A stretch of DNA of 64,000 nt from Notamacropus eugenii (Eukaryota; Chordata; Mammalia; Diprotodontia; Macropodidae). The notes beneath the pieces are model-generated. The model had not been told where the DNA came from and did not search any database. It saw only the letters and a list, made by a program, of their open reading frames with translations. The first letter of the stretch is position 1; every line of letters starts with the position of its first letter. Positions 35,150-46,799 of the stretch are shown here, piece after piece. The stretch covers positions 248,243,010 to 248,307,009 of the forward strand of contig NC_092877.1 in assembly GCF_028372415.1 (NCBI RefSeq), in the 5' to 3' direction. The translations under genes and the position numbers were made by a program.

Positions 35150-36712
35150 CAGGTATCTGAGGTGGAAATAGGTGTTATATGGTACTTCATAGTTGTTTTG
35201 ATTTGCATGTCTCTAAGCAATTGTTATTTAAAGCATTTTTGTCATATGACTGCAGATAGTTTTAATATCTTCCTCTAAAAATTGCCTATTCACATTGCTT
35301 TTCCTTTTGCCAATAGTGCAATGATTCATATTCTTGTAAATTTGGCTCATTTCTCTATGTATTTTAGAAATGAGGCTTTTATCACAGACACAAGTTGTAA
35401 AAATCCTTTCCCAGTTTTCTGCTTCCCTCCTAATCATGATTCCATTGACTCTGTTTTTAGAAAAACTTTTCAGTTTAATGTAATCAAAATTATCCATTTT
35501 GCATTTCATAGTGTTTTCTGTCTCTTTTTTGGTCATAAATTCCTCCATTCTCCATAAATCTGAAAAATAAACCATTCCTTACCCCCCATTTGTTTATAAT
35601 ATCACCAATTATGCCTAGACTATGTGCCCATTTGAATTTTGTTGTGGTACACAGCATGAGGCATTTGTCTATGCCTAGTTTCTGCCACACTACTTTTCAC
35701 TTTTCGTAGCAGTTTTTGTCAAAAAGTGATTTCTCATCCTAGAAGCTGGAGTCCTTGAGTTTATCAAACAGTAGACTGCTAATGTGTACCCAATATATTT
35801 CGCTGATCTCACCCTCTATTTCTTAGTCAGTAAAAAGTGGTTTTGATGATACAATTTAATAATTGTATATAATTTTATATATACATACGATATAGTCTAA
35901 GATCTGGTATGACTAGGCCACCTTCCCCAGCATTCAATTCATTACTTCCTTTGATATTCTGGATCCTTAGTTCTTCCACGTGAATTTGATATTATTTTTT
36001 TCTAGTTCAACAAAATACTTTTTTTGATGTTTTAAGAAGTATGGCACTGAAGAGGTAGATTAATTTAGGTGTAATTGCCATTTTTGTTTTTTAGTTCACT
36101 TTTCCCATGAGAAACTGGCGATTTTCAAATTATTTAGATCTGACATTGTTGCTATGAAAAGTCTTTGTAATTGTGTTCACATAGTCCCTGGGTTTGTCTT
36201 GGTAGATGAATTCCGAAATATTTTATAGTGTGTACAGGAATTTTAGGTGAGATTTTTTTCTCTTGCTATTGGGCTTTGTTCATAATATATAACAATGTAG
36301 ATGATTTACATGATTTTTTATAACCTGCAACTATGCCAGTTTGTTTATTATTTCAAGTTTTTTTTTCACTGAATCTTTAGGGTTCTTTAAATATATCATC
36401 ATATCATATCCAAAGTGTGATAACTTAGTTTCTTCTTTGCCTGTTCTTATTCCAAAAGGTGATAACTTAGTTTCTTCTTTGCTTATTCTTTTTTGTTCTA
36501 CTTCTTTTTCTTCTATTATTGCTAAAGGTAAATTTTCTAGTACCATATTGAATAATAGTGGTGATAATGGAAATTCTTCTTTCATCCCCGATTTTATTAG
36601 AAATGCATCTATCTTATCCCCATTGCATATCATGCTTGCTGATGGATTTAGGTAGATGCAATTTATCATTTTAAATAATGCTCTATTTATTCCTATACTC
36701 TACAGTATTTTC
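35150..36712 (-). mobile_element. L1-A segment 1: ORF2 3' part
   Basis: Minus-strand L1 corresponding to about 47075-48465 of L1-C: the ORF2 C-terminus (frames at 35228-35690) and the reverse transcriptase palm (36331-36669, with a Ser-Gly-Met-Lys-Glu... segment). The 3' UTR is missing on the left. On the right the element is cut by the insertion of L1-B and continues at 43291. Confidence 0.85.
36698..36712 (+). repeat. Target-site duplication of L1-B, left copy
   Basis: CTCTACAGTATTTTC, equal to 43286-43300 (CTCTCCAGTATTTTC) except for one base. The duplicated bases belong to L1-A ORF2. Confidence 0.75.
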
Positions 36713-36823
36713 TTTTTTTGAAATTAATTTTATTTTCAGTGTTCTACAATCACTACCATATAACTTAGATTTTTTTCTCCTTCCTCCCTCCCTTCTATCT
36801 GCCCCCTCCCTCCCAGAGGAGGT

Positions 36824-38135
36824 CCAACTTTCACAGTTCCCAGGTCAAGGAGAAAATACTCCAAGCAGCTAGAAAGAAGCAATTCAAATATTGTGGAAAT
36901 ACAATCAGGATAACACAGGATATGGCAGCTTCTGCATTAAGTGATTGAAGGACTTAGAAGAGGATGTTCCAAAATTGAGAAGAATTGGGTTTAAAACCAA
37001 GAATCACTTACCAAGCAAAACTGAGTATGGTACTTCAAGGTAATAAATGGTCACTCAGTGATATAAACTGCTTTCAAACATTCATGATGAAAAGACCAGA
37101 AGTTAAGAGGAAATTTGACTTTCAAACACAGGAGACGCATTAACAGGTAAACAAGAAAAAGAAATGATAAAATATTTTCTAAAGCTGAACTGTTTACATT
37201 CCTCCATGAGAAGATAATACTTGTAACTCTTGAGACTATTCTCAGTATTTGGGTAGATGGAGGAATTGTTCACACACACACACACACACACACACAGACT
37301 ACAGGTTGAGCTGAATCTGAAGAGATGATATCCACAAAATAATAAAATAAAAATTAAGGGATGAGGGAGGAAAATACCGGGAGGAGAAAGGGAGAAATGG
37401 AATAGGGTAGGCTATAACTCATAAAAGATGTAAGAAAAATCCTGTTCAATGGAGGAGAAAAGGGAGAAGGGGAGAGATGAAAAGTGAAGCTTGCTATCTT
37501 CACATATGGCTTAAGGAGAGAATAACATGCTCACAAAATTTGGTATTAAAATCTTTCTTACACTACCGGAAAGTAGAAGAGGAGGCGACAAGTAGGGTGA
37601 GATTAATGATAGAAAGGAGGGCAAATGGGAGAAGGGAGTAACTAGAAATAAAGACTTTTGGGAAGGGACAAGGAGAAATGAGGGAATAAAAAGTAAGAGG
37701 GGATACAGTAGGATAGAGGACAATATAACTAGTATTACACAGCATGATTATTCTGCAAGTCTTTTGCAAAACAACGCATATTTTGCCTGTATTGAATTAC
37801 TTGCCTTCTCAGTGCGGATGGGTAGGGAGGGAAGGAGGGAGAGAAGTTGGAATTCAAAGTATTAGAAACGAATGTTAAGAATTATTATTGCATACAACCA
37901 GGAAATAAGAAACACAGGTAATGGGGTATAGACATTTATTTTGCCCTACAAGAAAAGAGAAAAGATGGGGATAAGGGAAGGATTGTATGTGATAAAAGGG
38001 GGGGGAACATTGAGAGAAGGTGTAAGCTGAGTGCAAAGCACTAGCGGGTGGGAGAAGGGAGGGAGAGATGGGGAGAAAAATTGGACATGTTCCAAAGTAA
38101 TGTAAAAGCAATTTGTATTAAAGCAATTGAATGAG
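36824..38135 (+). mobile_element. HAL1-like element, copy 2, 5'-truncated
   Basis: Plus strand, opposite to L1-B around it. Begins inside ORF1 at the same sequence as about 27815 of copy 1 ('cccaggtcaaggagaaaat'), runs through the ORF1 C-terminus (about 36960-37140) and the CA microsatellite (37272-37298), then both 3' modules (landmarks near 37560 and 37945). No ORF2. It ends near 38130 without a clear A tail. Confidence 0.75.
37272..37298. repeat. Microsatellite (CA)n in HAL1-like copy 2
   Basis: At the same position in the element as 28245-28355 in copy 1. Confidence 0.85.
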
Positions 38136-39109
38136 TTCATTAATTACTGAGAATAAATCAAAGAAATTTTTAGTTTGGAGGAAATAATTTTAGTCTAAGT
38201 TTCCTAGAGACAGGTAAGCTCGGGTGAAATTTGACATTGATGTAAAAGTTAAGGTTTTAATGGTAAATTTGATTTTATGATTGTTATTTAAAGAGGAACT
38301 AGAACATGTATAGAAAGGCATGTAAGCCACTTAAGACTTGCTTCAAAAGATGTTCCTTAGACAATGTGAAATTATAGTCCTATCTGAAATCTGATTATTG
38401 GAACTTGCTATTTTAAGATTCTATGGGGCTATAAACAGACTGTTCTTCTAAGTCTAAGTCCAAGTATGGATAGCAAGAAAGGTGGTCTGAGTTGCCAATC
38501 CATGATGCCAGTAGGCCTGTGAAATGCTAGTGGGAACTGAAGTTATCTCATGGGAAGGTTGGGAGAGTATCTGTTCAGCCTGGAGTGAGGTACAATTCTC
38601 CTGACTCAGTTACCCCACTGACACTTGGCAGATTTTAAGCCTGATTGAATGCAACTTGACAATCTACTCCTGCCTGTAATTGACGTGAATTTGGGGAGAT
38701 ATTATTTCCCTTCAGTGTCCCTACTCTTAGTGGCAATTTCCTACAATCAAAAGGTTTGTAAGCTTAATATCAGATCTATTAAATTATAGATTGTTGGTTG
38801 GGGAACATTCGAAGTTAAGTATTAAATTAAGCTATTAGGCTTAAGACTTTAGCCCAACAACAATAAGTCAGGGTCCTTTAATTCTCAGTAACAGTGTGGA
38901 GAAAATTAGGTCAAGGGCTTGTGAAGTTAGCATACGTAGTTATTGTTTGTGTTTCAGTTGGTTAATATTTTTTTAAAAATTGATTATGGTCTAAATTGGA
39001 AATGCTTTAAAAGAAGTATCACCTGACCAAAAGTTGGAATTGTTTTATATGATATGAACGGTGTTAAAAATAAAAAATTTTTTAAATGGAATAAAATCTA
39101 ATTTAAAAG
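38136..39109. other. Unclassified segment inside L1-B
   Basis: About 970 bp of unique-looking sequence between HAL1-like copy 2 and L1-B ORF2. It is less AT-rich than its surroundings in the middle (38480-38720) and has AATAAA-type motifs near the right end (about 39072 and 39092). It matches no L1 part I can see. A solo LTR is possible, but I find no clean TG...CA boundary or flanking duplication. Confidence 0.35.
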
Positions 39110-40620
39110 TTTTTTTGCATCAATATTCTTTAGAGAAATTGGTCTAAAATTTTCTTTCTCTGTTTTGTCTCTTCCTGATTTAGATTTCAAAAGGTATTTG
39201 TGTCATAAAAAACAATTTAGGAGGACTCCTTCCCCAATTTTCCCAAATATTCTATAAAGTATTGAAATTAACTGTTCTTTAAATTTTTAACAGAATTTGC
39301 CCTTGAATCCATGCGACCCTGGACATATTTTCCTAAGGAGTTCAGTCATGGCTTGTTCAACTTCTTTTTCTGAAATGAGGTGCTTTAAGTATTCAACTTC
39401 CTCTTCTGTTATTCTGGACAATTTTTTTTAAAATAGTCATTCATCTGATTTAGATTGCCGAATTTGAGGGCATAAAGTTGGGCAAAGTAATTTCTAATTG
39501 TTGTTTTAATTTATTGTTCATTGGAGGTGAGTTCATGCCTTTCACTGTTGATATTGGTAATTTGGTTTTCTTCTTTCTTTTTTTAATCAAATTGACCAAA
39601 GATTTATCAATTTTCTTAGTTTTTTCATAAAACCAATTATTAGTTTTACTTATTAGTTCAACGTTTTTTTAAATTCAATTTTATTAATCTCACCTTTGGT
39701 TATCCATGTATCTAATTTGATGTTTACTTGGGGATTTTCAATGTGTTGTATTTCTAGCTTTTTGAGCTGCATGTCCAAGTCATTGATCTCCTTTTTCTCT
39801 ATTTTAATCATGTAGGCACTCAAATATATAAAATTTCCCCTATGAACTACTTTTGCAGTATCCTATCAGATTTGGTAGATTGTCTCATTATTGTCATTCT
39901 CTTGAATGATATTGCTAATTTTTTTTTACAATTTGTTGTTTAAACTTCTTATTTAGCATTAGATTATTTAGTTTCCAATTAATTTTTGGTTTATGTTCCC
40001 ATGGCTTTTTATTACATATAATTTTAATTGCACTATGATCTGAGAAGTATGAATTGACTATATCAGCCTTTCTGCACTGGATTATGAGGTTTTCATGCCC
40101 TAGAACATGGTCAGTTTTTGTATAGGTGTCATGTACTACCGAGAAAAAAAAGTATATTCCTTTCTATGCTCAATCAATTTTTTTCCAGAGATCTGTCATA
40201 TCTACTTTATTCAGAGTTTTACTTACCTCTTTAACTTTTTTTCTTATTTATTTTGAGGTTAGATTTATCAAGTTCAGAGAGAAGGAGGTTGAGATTCCCC
40301 ACTAGAATAGTTTTGCTGTCTGTTTCTTCCTGCACCTCTCGCAACCTCTCCTCTAAGAATTTGGGTGCTATGCCATTTGGAACATATATGTTTAGTAATT
40401 ATATTGCTTCATTGTCTATGGTGCCATATAGCAGAATGTAGTTTCCTTAATTATCTCTTTTGATTAAATCTTGTTCTGCTTTTGCTTTGTCTGAGATTAG
40501 GATGGCTACCTCTTGTTTTCTTATATTAGTTGAAGTACAATACATTCTGTTCCAACCTTTTCCCTTTTCCCTGTGTGTCTCTCCCATTTCAGATGTGTTT
40601 CTTGTAAACGACATATTGTT
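39110..40620 (-). pseudogene. L1-B ORF2 remnant (reverse transcriptase start and endonuclease)
   Basis: In reverse, reads as the endonuclease (about 40620 to 39950) and the linker to the first reverse-transcriptase motifs (to 39110, ending at the equivalent of L1-C 48690). The catalytic FADD region is missing with the 3' half. Multiple stops and frameshifts. Confidence 0.7.
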
Positions 40621-41339
40621 GGATTATGGCTTTTAATCCTTTCTGCTATCCATCTCCGTTTTATGGGAGAGTTCATTACATTCATATTCACAGCTTTGAT
40701 TACAATCTATATTTTTTCCCTCCATACTCTTTCCCACCATTTGTGCTTTAGATTTTACCATCTCCCCCTCCTCTATAGACTTCTCACTTTTGACCACCAC
40801 TCCAGCCATCTTCCCTTCTTTCTTTCATGCCTCTTCCCATTAACTCCTCATTTTCCTTACTGCTTCTTCCCTCCCTTTAAGTTTCCCATCCCGTTTATTA
40901 TGCCGTCCCCTCCTACTGCCTATAGAGCTAGTTAGATTTATGTACTTAATTACCTTTATTGTTCCCTCCTTGAACCAAGTCAGATGAGAGTGCCTCTCAA
41001 ACAATGTTCATCTTCCTCCCCTCTTTCCCTCTATTATGATATAATTTTGCGTTTCTTCCTGGGATGTAGTTTACATTTTCTGCTTCCTCCTTTTCACATC
41101 TCCTGTTACAATCCCTTGGTATGCTTACATCACATTTTTGCCATCACATCATTTACTTTATACCTGTTCCTTCTATCTATGTATATACCTTTTATATTTC
41201 ATAATAGATGTACAATTCTCAAGATTAACAAATATCCTCTTCCCTTTTAGGTGGGTAAATAGTCTGGCCAAATTGAGTAACCAGTTTTTCTTTTCTTGGT
41301 TTATATTTTTATGCCACTCTTGAGACCTGCACTTGAAAA

Positions 41340-42350
41340 TTGAATTTTCTATTGAGTTCTGACCTTTTTGTCAGGAAGGTCTGGAAATCCTTTATTTTGT
41401 TGAACATCCATCTCCTTCCTGAAATGTTATGCTAAACTTTGCTGGGTAATTGATCCTTGGTTGTAGTCCCAGCTCCTTTGCCTTATGGAATATCATATTC
41501 CAATTCCTTCTATCTTTTAATGTATAAGCTGCAAGGTCCTGTGTGATCCTTACTGTATCTCCTCGATATTTCAATAGTTCTTTCTGGCTGCCTGTAGCAT
41601 TTTCTCCTTCACTTGATAGTTCTGGAATTTGGCAACAATATTTCTTGGTGTTTTAGTTTGGGATCCCTTTCGGGAGGCAAACGATGGAGTCTTTTGATGA
41701 ATATTTTGCCCTCTGGCTCTAGTATTTCTGGGCAGTTTTCCTTGATTATTTCTTGAAAGATACTTTCCAGACTCTTTTATTTTCATCCTGGCTTTCTTGT
41801 AGGTCAATAATTCTTAAATTAATTCTTAAATTTTCTCTCCTGGATTTCTTTTCCATGTCAGTTGTTTTCTCAATTAGTTATTTTACATTTTCTTCTATCT
41901 TTTCATTCTTTAGATTTTGTTTGACTGATTCTTGATATCTCATAGAGTCATTATCTTCAACTTGTCCAATTCTAATTTTCATCAAATGATTTTCTTCAGT
42001 TAACTCTTGCATCTCCTTTTTCATCTGTCCAATTATTCCTTTTAAGGAATTATTTTTTAGAGTTAGTTTTTATGCTTCCTTTTCCATTTGTTCAGTTTTC
42101 CTTTTTAAACAGCTTTTCTCTTCTGTGAATTCTTTTCTTCATACTTTTAAAATCATTAGCCAGTTTTTCTTCTATTTCCCTCTTCAGGTGTTCCAAGAGT
42201 GCTCTTTGTGCATGCATGCAGATCATAGCCCCTTCTGAGGTTACAGGTGGGAGTACAGTCTCATTACTGACTTCTTTGGTATTCGTATTTTGGTCCTTGT
42301 CCCCACAGAAAATTCTATGGTCTTTTCCCTACTCCTTTGCCTCTTGCTCA
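41340..42350 (-). pseudogene. L1-B ORF1 remnant
   Basis: Short frames in reverse carry ORF1 pieces: the C-terminal domain (41392-41574, with YRGDTVRITQDLAAYTLKDR), the basic mid-region (41571-41807, with SRKGSQTKTPRNIVAKFQNY), and a coiled coil up to about 42200. Frameshifted and non-coding. Confidence 0.7.
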
Positions 42351-43285
42351 TGATAGTGATGCTTTATGTTTTGTGGTCTCTGTTTCTTTCAGTTATAAGC
42401 AGAGAATATGGTTTTCAGCTGGCTTATGTGAGAAAGGTAAGGGCAAATGCCTTTCTTCCTTCTTGTTTTATGTTTACTAAGATAAGCCCTGGGCTTAGGT
42501 TGTCAAGTGTGGAGGAGGGATGGTCTTGTCACAGGAGATCTCAGCTGAGCTAGAGCAGAGGTAAGCTTAGTGCTTGATGATCCTGGTTGCTCTGTTGTCT
42601 TCCAGTTTTCCCTGGTGTGATTAGGGATACCTGGGTCCTAGTACAAGTTTCCAACCCCCTGGGAATCCTCTCCTTCTGGTTCTCCTAAGCCAGGGTAAGA
42701 GGAATATTCTTTAGAGATTTTCCTAGTCTCAAGGGCTATGAGACTGTTTTCTCCTTCTGCTGACCCCATTGATCCAAGATTTTTCTGGGGAAATATTTTA
42801 TGGTTCTTTCCAGATCAACAAGTGGAGGGGAAGAGAGTATTTACCAATCACTCTGCCATTCTGGCTCCAGGATGTTTGAGTAGGTGACTGACAGACATTT
42901 AATCTGTGGGGTGAAAGTCTCAGGAGTGGCTACAGCTAAGACCTGGGGCTCAGTATCTATCAGTAGCTCGTCTCCCACTGGTCTCCCTCCCTGGACTGCC
43001 ACTCTGCCATTCTGCTGTGTTGCTGATGCCTAAGGAGGGCCTCAGGGTTTCCTGCTCACCTGTGCCTCAGCTGGATATGCTGCTCTGTGTGCTCACCCCA
43101 GCAGAACAGATCCTTCCTCTCGACCTTCCAGTCTTTCCTGGTCTGTGAATCTGCCACAGTTTGTCTCCTATTGGATTCTGAACCTCCAAAATTTGATCAG
43201 ATTCTCTATTTAGAGATATCTGAAGGAGTGTGTCTAAGAGCATAGGTGAGTAGTTGATCTTATTCCGCCATCTTGGCTCTGCCCC

Positions 43286-46198
43286 CTCTCCAGTATTTTC
43301 AATAGGAATGGATGTTGTATTTTCCTCAAAACCTTTTTCTGCATCTATTGACATAATCACATGGTTTCTGTTGGTTTTGTTGTTTATATGATTAATTATG
43401 GTGGTAATTTTCCTAACATAGAACCAGCTCTGCACTCTTAGTATAAGTCCTCCCTGATCAGTGTCTTATTCTGAAAAATTGTTGCAACTTTTGTGCTAAT
43501 ACCTTATTTAATTTTTTTGTATCTATATTCATTATGGAAATTGTTCTATAATTTTCTTTCTCTATTTTGGCTCTTCCTTGTTTAATTGTCATCACTGTAT
43601 TTGTAACATAAAAAGAATTTTGTAGGACTCCATCTCCACCCTTTTTTCCATATAGTCTATATAGTACTGAAATTAACAGTTCTTTAAATGTGTGATAGAA
43701 TTCACTTGTAAATCCATCTGGCCCTGTAGTTTTTTTTTCCTAGGGATTGCATTGATGAATTGGTCAATTTCTTTTTGTGAGATGGAGATATTCCAAAAAT
43801 TTACTTCCTCTTTGGTTAATTTGGGCATTTTAAATTTCATTAAATATCCATCCTTTTCACTGAGATTGTCAAATTCATTGGCAAAGAGTTGGGGAAAATA
43901 ATGTGTACTTATTATTTTAATTTCCTTCTCATTGGAGGTGAATTCACCAATTCATCTTTCATACTGGTAAGTTGGTTTTCTTGTTTCTTTTTTAAATCAG
44001 ATTGACCAAAGGTTTATCAATTTTAATATTTTCCCATAAAACCAGTTCTTACTTTTATTAGTGCAATAGTTTTCTTGATTTCAATTTTATTAATCTCTCT
44101 TTTGTTTGACAGTATTCCTAATTTGGTATTTAATTGGGATTTTCAGTTTTTTCTTTTTGTACCTTTTACAATTGCATGCCCAATTCATTGATCTCTTATT
44201 ATATTCATTTAAGCATTCAGATATATAGAACTTTCCCTAAGACTTGTTTTCTGTGAATCCAATAAATTTTGGTAGGTTGTTTCATTTTTGTCATTCTCAT
44301 GATTGGAACTATTGATTATTTCTATGATTTGTTGTATTACCCACTCATTCTTCAGGATTAGATCATTTAGTTTCCACTTAATTTTAGTCTATCTTTCCAT
44401 TGCCCTTTATCATAGATAATTTTTATTGCATCATGATCTGAAAATGATGCATTTACAACTACAGAATTTCTGCACTGGATTGTTTTCTGCATGTGCTATG
44501 AACCACTGAGAAAAAGGTGTATTCCTTTCTATACCCATTTATTTTTCTCCAAAGGGTTAACATAAGTACATTTTCCAGAATTCTATTCACCTCCGTAATC
44601 TTTTTCTTGTTTATTTTTATCTTAGATTTTTCAAGTTCAGAGAGGAGGAGGTTGAAGTCCCCCATTAGTAGTTTTACGATCTATTTCTTCCTGTAACTCG
44701 CTTAACTTCTCTAGGAATTTGGATGTTATACCACCTGGTGCATATATGTTTAGTAATAATATTATTTCATTGTCTATGCTGCCTTTTACCAGGATAAATT
44801 TACTATATTTATCTCTTTTGATTAGATCTAATTTTTTTCACCTTGTCTGACATTAGGATTTGCTACCCCTGTTTTGTTTTCTTACTCAGCTGAAACATAA
44901 TATATTCTGCTCCATGCTTTTACCTTTGCCTTGTGTGTGTTCCCTTTTTCAAATTTATTTCTTGCAAACAATATATTGTTAGATTCTGACTTTTAATCCA
45001 TTCTGTTATCTGCCATCATTTCATGGGAAAATTCACCCAATTCCCATTCACAGTCATGATTACTGTCTGAGTCTTTCTCTCCATCTTATCCCCTTTATTT
45101 AAGCTTTTATTTCTCCCTTCTCCGTTCCCCTCCTCAAAAGAATTTTATTTTTGACCAACTCCCTCAATCTTCCCTCCTTTCAATTAGCTCCCCTCCCTCT
45201 TCTTTCCCCTTTCCCCTCCTCCTGTCTTTAGGGTGATTTAGATTTCTGTAATTAAGTGAGTATGCTATTCCCTCCTTGAGCAAATAGAATGAGAATAAAG
45301 CTCAAACAATGCACATCTCCTTCCTTTCTTTCCACACACTATAATGCGTTCTGTTAGTCTTCATATGATGCAACTTACGCTTTTCTGCCTCCTTTTTTAC
45401 TCTCCTTTCAATTCCCTTAATTAATTTTTATCATCACATCAACTAATTTAAATCTATAGCCCCTATCTATGCATATTCCTTTTCAATGTCGTAATAAATG
45501 TACAATTCTCAAGATTAACAAGTAACATGCTTACATTTAAGGATTTAAGCACTTTTCCCTTATTGAATAAAAATTCTTTTTCCCCTATTTACCTTTTTTA
45601 TGCCTCCCTTGAGTCATGTGTTTGAAAATCAAATTTTCTATTGGGCCCTGACCTTTTCATCAGAAATATCTAGAAATACTTTATTTGATTAAATATCCAT
45701 CTCTTTGCCTGAAACACTGTTCTCAATTTCACTGGGTATTGATCCCTGGCTATAATTCAAGCTGCTTTGCTTTACAGAATATTATATTCCAGTTCCTCTG
45801 ATATTTTAATTTAGAAACTTCAAGGTCTTGTGTGATCATGACTGTACTTTCTCAATATTTTAGTTATTTCCTTCCCACTGCTTGCAATATTTTGTCCTTA
45901 ACTTGACAATTCTGGAATTTGGCAGCAATATTGTTTCGTGTTTTAAATTTAGGATCACTTTTAGAAGGTAATCAGTGGATTTTTTTGATGATGATTTTGT
46001 CCTCTAGATCTAGGACTTCATGGCAGTTTTCCTTGATGATTTCTTGGAAGATATTGTCCACAATCCTTTTTTTTTTTCATCATGGCTTTCCAGGAGAGCA
46101 AAAACTATTACATTTTTTTCTCCTATATCTTTTTTTTTCCAAGTCAATCATTTTAATTTCCAATGAGATATTTTACCTTTTTTTCTATTTTTTCATTC
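43286..46198 (-). mobile_element. L1-A segment 2: ORF2 middle to ORF1
   Basis: Continues L1-A from 36712: reverse transcriptase (43301-43900), endonuclease (about 44000-44950), inter-ORF (about 44950-45650) and ORF1 C-terminal and RRM parts (about 45650-46198). The first 15 bases are the right target-site duplication of L1-B. It is cut at 46198 by L1-C and resumes at 52967. Confidence 0.85.
46185..46198 (+). repeat. Target-site duplication of L1-C, left copy
   Basis: CTATTTTTTCATTC, matching 52967-52981 (one extra T there). It lies in L1-A ORF1 sequence. Confidence 0.8.
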
Positions 46199-46799
46199 AT
46201 TTTTTTATTTTTTATTTTTTTTTATTTTTTAATGTTTAACAATCACTGCCATACAATTGAGATTTTATCCCCCCCACACCTACCTGCTACTACACCCCTC
46301 CCTCCCCACGACTGCATACAATTCTGTATAGATTCTACATTTACTTTCCTATTGAGTATATTTTCACTATAGTCATGCTATGTAGTCAGACTAAAATAAA
46401 TGAAAGAAATCGTATAACAAATCAGAACATGATATAAAAACAGATACATATACACAAACATGATCTGCAACATTTTGTGAGTGACTTCCATATTTCTTTC
46501 TCTGAGTGTGGAAGGCATTTTGCTTTGAGAACCACCTTTGGGATTTTTTTTTTTATAAGAAGTTTTTGCGTTATTACAAATTTCCAAGTCTACCAGAAAA
46601 AACTCTCGCACACTGTGGTGGCTGCTGTGCACAAACTTCTCCTGGTTCTGCTCCTTTCACTCAGCATCAGGTCATAGAAGTCCTTCCAGGCCTCTCTGAA
46701 GTCTTCTTGTTCATAGTTTCTTATGGCACAACAGTACTCCATTACATTCATATACCATAATATATTCAGCCATTCCCTAACTGATGGACATCCCCTTGA

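Larger units (their letters stand above)
36713..43285 (-). mobile_element. L1-B: L1 inserted in L1-A, internally rearranged
   Basis: Minus strand. Left end: a short T-rich tail complement, then about 110 bp of 3' UTR (36713-36823). 36824-39109 is foreign (a HAL1-like copy and an unclassified segment). From 39110 rightward: ORF2 reverse transcriptase and endonuclease (to about 40620), inter-ORF spacer (about 40620-41330), ORF1 (about 41340-42350) and 5' UTR to 43285. The 5' terminus reads GGGGGCAGAGCCAAGATGGC on the minus strand. Compared with L1-C, about 2.4 kb of 3' UTR and ORF2 is lost. All ORFs are broken. Confidence 0.85.

Noticed and set aside
40573..40935. 120-codon plus-strand hydrophobic frame
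   Set aside because: Antisense of the L1-B inter-ORF region, which is C/T-rich on this strand.
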